Under the pieces are notes generated by a model. It was given only the letters and a program-made list of their open reading frames with translations, had not been told where the DNA came from and did no database searches. The translations under genes and the position numbers were made by a program. A DNA stretch of 64,000 nt from JALOKP01 sp963800865 (GTDB lineage: Bacteria; Acidobacteriota; Polarisedimenticolia; J045), in the NCBI GenBank assembly GCA_963800865.1, contig CAWDCL010000004.1:1984001-2048000 (forward strand), written 5' to 3'. Positions 61,460 through 64,000 of this stretch are shown piece by piece (positions within the stretch are counted from its first letter, which is position 1; each line of letters begins with the position of its first letter).

Positions 61460-64000
61460 TTGATCGCTTGCGCTCGAGTGTCGCGTGTCCTGTCGTGGGT
61501 GGGCCTTGCCGTGGCCCTGGTCGCGTGGGCTAGCCCCGCCGCGGCGCAGTGCGGGACGCGCTGGGTCGCCAAGACCGGGAACGACGCGACGAACAGCTGC
61601 CTCTCGTCGGCAACTCCCTGCCTTACCATTAATCGGGGCATCTCCGTCGCCTGTGCCAACGACGCCGTCGAAGTCGGCGAGGGTACCTGGGCCGAAGACG
61701 TCCTGATCGACCGTGCCGTGTACGTGAACAGTTCCGGGAACAACGCCAACACGATCCTCCGCGGTACCGGCACGACCGACAACGTGCGCATCCTCGCCTC
61801 GGGGGCGCAGCTCAACGGCTTCGCGGTGAGCGGTCCCAACGCCGGACACGCCTGCGTACGGATCGGCGATGCGGCCCACCCGGGCGTGCGGACGATTCAG
61901 CTGACCAACCTCACGGTGTCGGGCTGCACCGTGGGCGTCGTCGTCGACTCGATCGGGGCGACGGGCGACTGGGTCCGCATCAACGGAAACGCGATCACGA
62001 ACAACGTCGCCGACGGCTCTCCGAACGGAGGCGTCGGGGTGCTCATGACCGGGGGCGTCGGCCGGATCGAGATCCGGCAGGACACGTTGACCGGAAACGG
62101 CGGCCCGGCCGTCAAGCTGCTGGCCGGCAGCAACGGGACCCTCGAACTGGCCGGCGACACGGTCAGCAACAACGGGCTTGCCCTCCTGGCGAGCGGCCAC
62201 GCCGCGTTCGAGCTCCACGGGGCGACCGACCTCCGGATCGAGGGGAATCTCTTCACCGGGCAGACGGGTCTCGCCGCGGTCGACGACGGCCGCGGCGTGT
62301 GGATCGACGGCGCCAACGGTGTCGAATTCTTCTGCAACGAGATGCACCACAACGACGGCGGACTCTCCGTGACCGGCACGGTGACCGGTCTCGCCGCGCT
62401 CCAGAACCGCTTCTTCAGCCAGACCGGGCCGGCCGTCGAGATCGGGCCCGGCAGCGCGTCCGGCGTGAAGCTCAACGAGACGATGATCTACTCGAACGGC
62501 AGCGGCGTCGTGAACCAGGATTCCGTGCCGGTCGATGCGAAGCACAACTGGTGGGGCTCGGCGAGCGGGCCGTCCGGGGCGGGCGGGACGGGCGACTCGG
62601 TCGTCGGCCCGGTCGACGTCGGCAACTTCATCCCGCGCACGCTGCAGCCGGTACTCGCACGCGCGCCCAAGACTTCCGGCTGGTCGCGGGCCACGGGGGC
62701 CTGCTACGACACGCTGCAGGGCGCCCTGAATGCCGCCCCGACCGGCAGCCTGGTCCTGATCGGCGCCGGCGAGATCCGGGGCCACGCCACGATGTCGCGC
62801 GCGGTCGACCTCGAGGGGGTCCCGGGCGAAGTCCCCCTGCCGTACTGCGACCGCTGCTATCCGGCGATCGTCGATGGCACCCAGCTGTCGGGTCCGCGCA
62901 CGCCGGCCATGACGATCACCGGCGTCAGCGGCATCACCGTGAAGTACCTCACCTTCCACGGCGCCGGCCTCGGCACCCCGGCCTGCTTCGGCGGCCACCA
63001 GGAAGACGAGGTCGGTCTCGATCTTATCGACGTCCGGGACTCGCTCTTCCAGTCGATCGACCTGCGCGAGAACGGGACGACCGAGATCCGGGTGCGTGGC
63101 GACTCCGACGGCAATACCTTCGACAACATCTACCTCGACGGGATGATCCGCGACGGCGACAACGAGGACCGCTGCGGCCACCGCTCGCGCGAGGGGTTCC
63201 TGTTCGACGGCGGCGCCCGCGTGTGCGAGGGGGGGGCGGGGGCCACCGTCGACCGCAACCGCATCGTCAACTCGAGTACCTATCACATCACCCGCTCGGT
63301 CAAGATCCGGTATGGGAACTTCACGGAGATCGCGCGCAGCCGGATCCACGGCGTGCCGAGCGACGAGTGGCCCGAGCCGGACGCCCAGAACGTCTGGATC
63401 GAGGCTTCAAGCGACACCTGGATCCACGACAACCCCGAGATCGGGAACCGCGGGGTCAGCAAGGCGATCGCGATCATGGGCAGCCGCTCGTGCGAGGCGG
63501 CCGACAGCGCGCGAACCCGCGTGCAGGACACGACTCTCGACATGATCGACCGCTCGGGGATCGGCATCCACCTGATGCACGGGGCGGGCGACAACGGCGC
63601 GCCGGTCGATACCGCGGTCTCCTGTTCGACGATCCAGGGGGCCTGGAAGGGCGTCGTCGCCGACTGGGTGGGCGGCGCGACGATCACGCTCAGCGACATC
63701 GTCTCCGACACGTCGGGCGTAATCAACAACACCGCCGACACGCTTTTCGCGACGCGGAACTGGTGGGGTTCGGCCAGCGGTCCGTCGGGCTCGGGACCGG
63801 GAACCGGGACGAGCGTCTCGACCGGGGTCGACTACGCGAACTACCTGGCCTCATCGTCCCGCGACGACGCCGACAAGGACGGCGCGACCGAATGCCAGGG
63901 AGACAGCGACGACGCCAATCCGCTGGTCCACCCGTTCGACGGATGCGACGGGTTCGACAACGATCTCGACGGGACGACGGACGAGGACTTCCAGCCGGCG
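61460..64000 (+). CDS. Secreted parallel beta-helix protein, 3' end outside the window
   Basis: At least 847 residues, open to the window edge. TTG 61460 follows GGAGG at a four-base spacing and gives a signal peptide (VLSWVGLAVALVAWASPAAA, cleavage near AQC). The body is a right-handed beta helix with N-x-I-x-x-N type rungs (WVRINGNAITNN, LEGN-like, NRIVNSSTYHIT). The motif NWWGSASGPSG occurs twice (near 62549 and 63761), typical of pectate-lyase-like surface proteins. Near the end a MopE-type metal-binding motif appears (DGATECQGDSDDANPLVHPF), shared with the Kelch protein. Substrate unknown; adhesin or polysaccharide-active roles are possible. Confidence 0.8.
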   Translation, partial: MIACARVSRVLSWVGLAVALVAWASPAAAQCGTRWVAKTGNDATNSCLSSATPCLTINRGISVACANDAVEVGEGTWAEDVLIDRAVYVNSSGNNANTILRGTGTTDNVRILASGAQLNGFAVSGPNAGHACVRIGDAAHPGVRTIQLTNLTVSGCTVGVVVDSIGATGDWVRINGNAITNNVADGSPNGGVGVLMTGGVGRIEIRQDTLTGNGGPAVKLLAGSNGTLELAGDTVSNNGLALLASGHAAFELHGATDLRIEGNLFTGQTGLAAVDDGRGVWIDGANGVEFFCNEMHHNDGGLSVTGTVTGLAALQNRFFSQTGPAVEIGPGSASGVKLNETMIYSNGSGVVNQDSVPVDAKHNWWGSASGPSGAGGTGDSVVGPVDVGNFIPRTLQPVLARAPKTSGWSRATGACYDTLQGALNAAPTGSLVLIGAGEIRGHATMSRAVDLEGVPGEVPLPYCDRCYPAIVDGTQLSGPRTPAMTITGVSGITVKYLTFHGAGLGTPACFGGHQEDEVGLDLIDVRDSLFQSIDLRENGTTEIRVRGDSDGNTFDNIYLDGMIRDGDNEDRCGHRSREGFLFDGGARVCEGGAGATVDRNRIVNSSTYHITRSVKIRYGNFTEIARSRIHGVPSDEWPEPDAQNVWIEASSDTWIHDNPEIGNRGVSKAIAIMGSRSCEAADSARTRVQDTTLDMIDRSGIGIHLMHGAGDNGAPVDTAVSCSTIQGAWKGVVADWVGGATITLSDIVSDTSGVINNTADTLFATRNWWGSASGPSGSGPGTGTSVSTGVDYANYLASSSRDDADKDGATECQGDSDDANPLVHPFDGCDGFDNDLDGTTDEDFQPA

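Overview
The window is one contiguous stretch of a very GC-rich (about 70%), densely packed bacterial chromosome. It looks like ordinary core genome rather than a mobile island: no transposase, integrase, phage or CRISPR locus is visible. The gene set points to a diderm bacterium with sigma-54 and type II fatty acid synthesis: MEP isoprenoid enzymes, UppS/CdsA/RseP, YbbA/YbbP/TesA, a SUF iron-sulfur operon, an HprK-RapZ-PTS cluster, large secreted Kelch/MopE-type proteins and a multiheme cytochrome. Together with the three-domain IspG this best fits Acidobacteriota (Thermoanaerobaculia-like) or a neighbouring deep lineage. That placement is an inference; no taxonomic marker was compared.

Layout. 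1-3.3 kb: an alpha-toroid hypothetical and ispG. 3.3-4.2 kb: a non-coding stretch with a sigma-54-like element and strong hairpins, then a small secreted protein. 4.3-9.9 kb: ROK kinase, a TrpF-like protein, tesA, and the divergent ybbA-ybbP ABC pair. 9.9-14.7 kb: dnaB, RNase P RNA, M20 amidohydrolase, LD-carboxypeptidase, truA. 14.7-19 kb: uppS-cdsA-dxr-rseP. 19-24.4 kb: a hypothetical with repeat-derived C-terminus, comEA-like and pseudopilin genes, gcvT-gcvH, maf, and a phosphoesterase-like/multiheme cytochrome fusion. 24.5-27.6 kb: a stand-alone sigma region-4 protein behind a sigma-54 promoter, mutL, lytic transglycosylase. 27.6-32.9 kb: yceD-rpmF-plsX-fabD-fabG-acpP-fabF. 33-39.6 kb: archaeal-type GAPDH homologue, hprK-rapZ-EIIA-HPr-EI, MerR-like coiled-coil protein. 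39.7-46.9 kb: tRNA-Pro(GGG), SYLF protein, SH3/TonB lipoprotein, MacAB-like exporter, DUF4097 protein. 47-53 kb: the minus-strand suf operon (Rrf2 regulator-sufC-sufB-sufD-sufS-sufU-sufT). 53-64 kb: giant Kelch/MopE protein, surE-pcm, tRNA-Pro(CGG), cysK and the start of a beta-helix protein that runs off the end.

The genes work together as envelope and lipid biogenesis (MEP pathway to undecaprenyl phosphate, CDP-DAG, fatty acids), Fe-S supply for enzymes such as IspG, and a PTS phosphorelay without a visible sugar permease, probably purely regulatory.

Two window-wide features stand out. First, about a dozen otherwise intact genes each carry a single frameshift or a compensating pair; two lie in C/G5 runs. 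This is most simply explained by consensus errors. Second, a family of GC-rich palindromes with a GTAGGGGCC edge sits only between convergent gene pairs, supplies the TAG stop codon to three neighbouring genes, and shows pairing-preserving changes in its arms.
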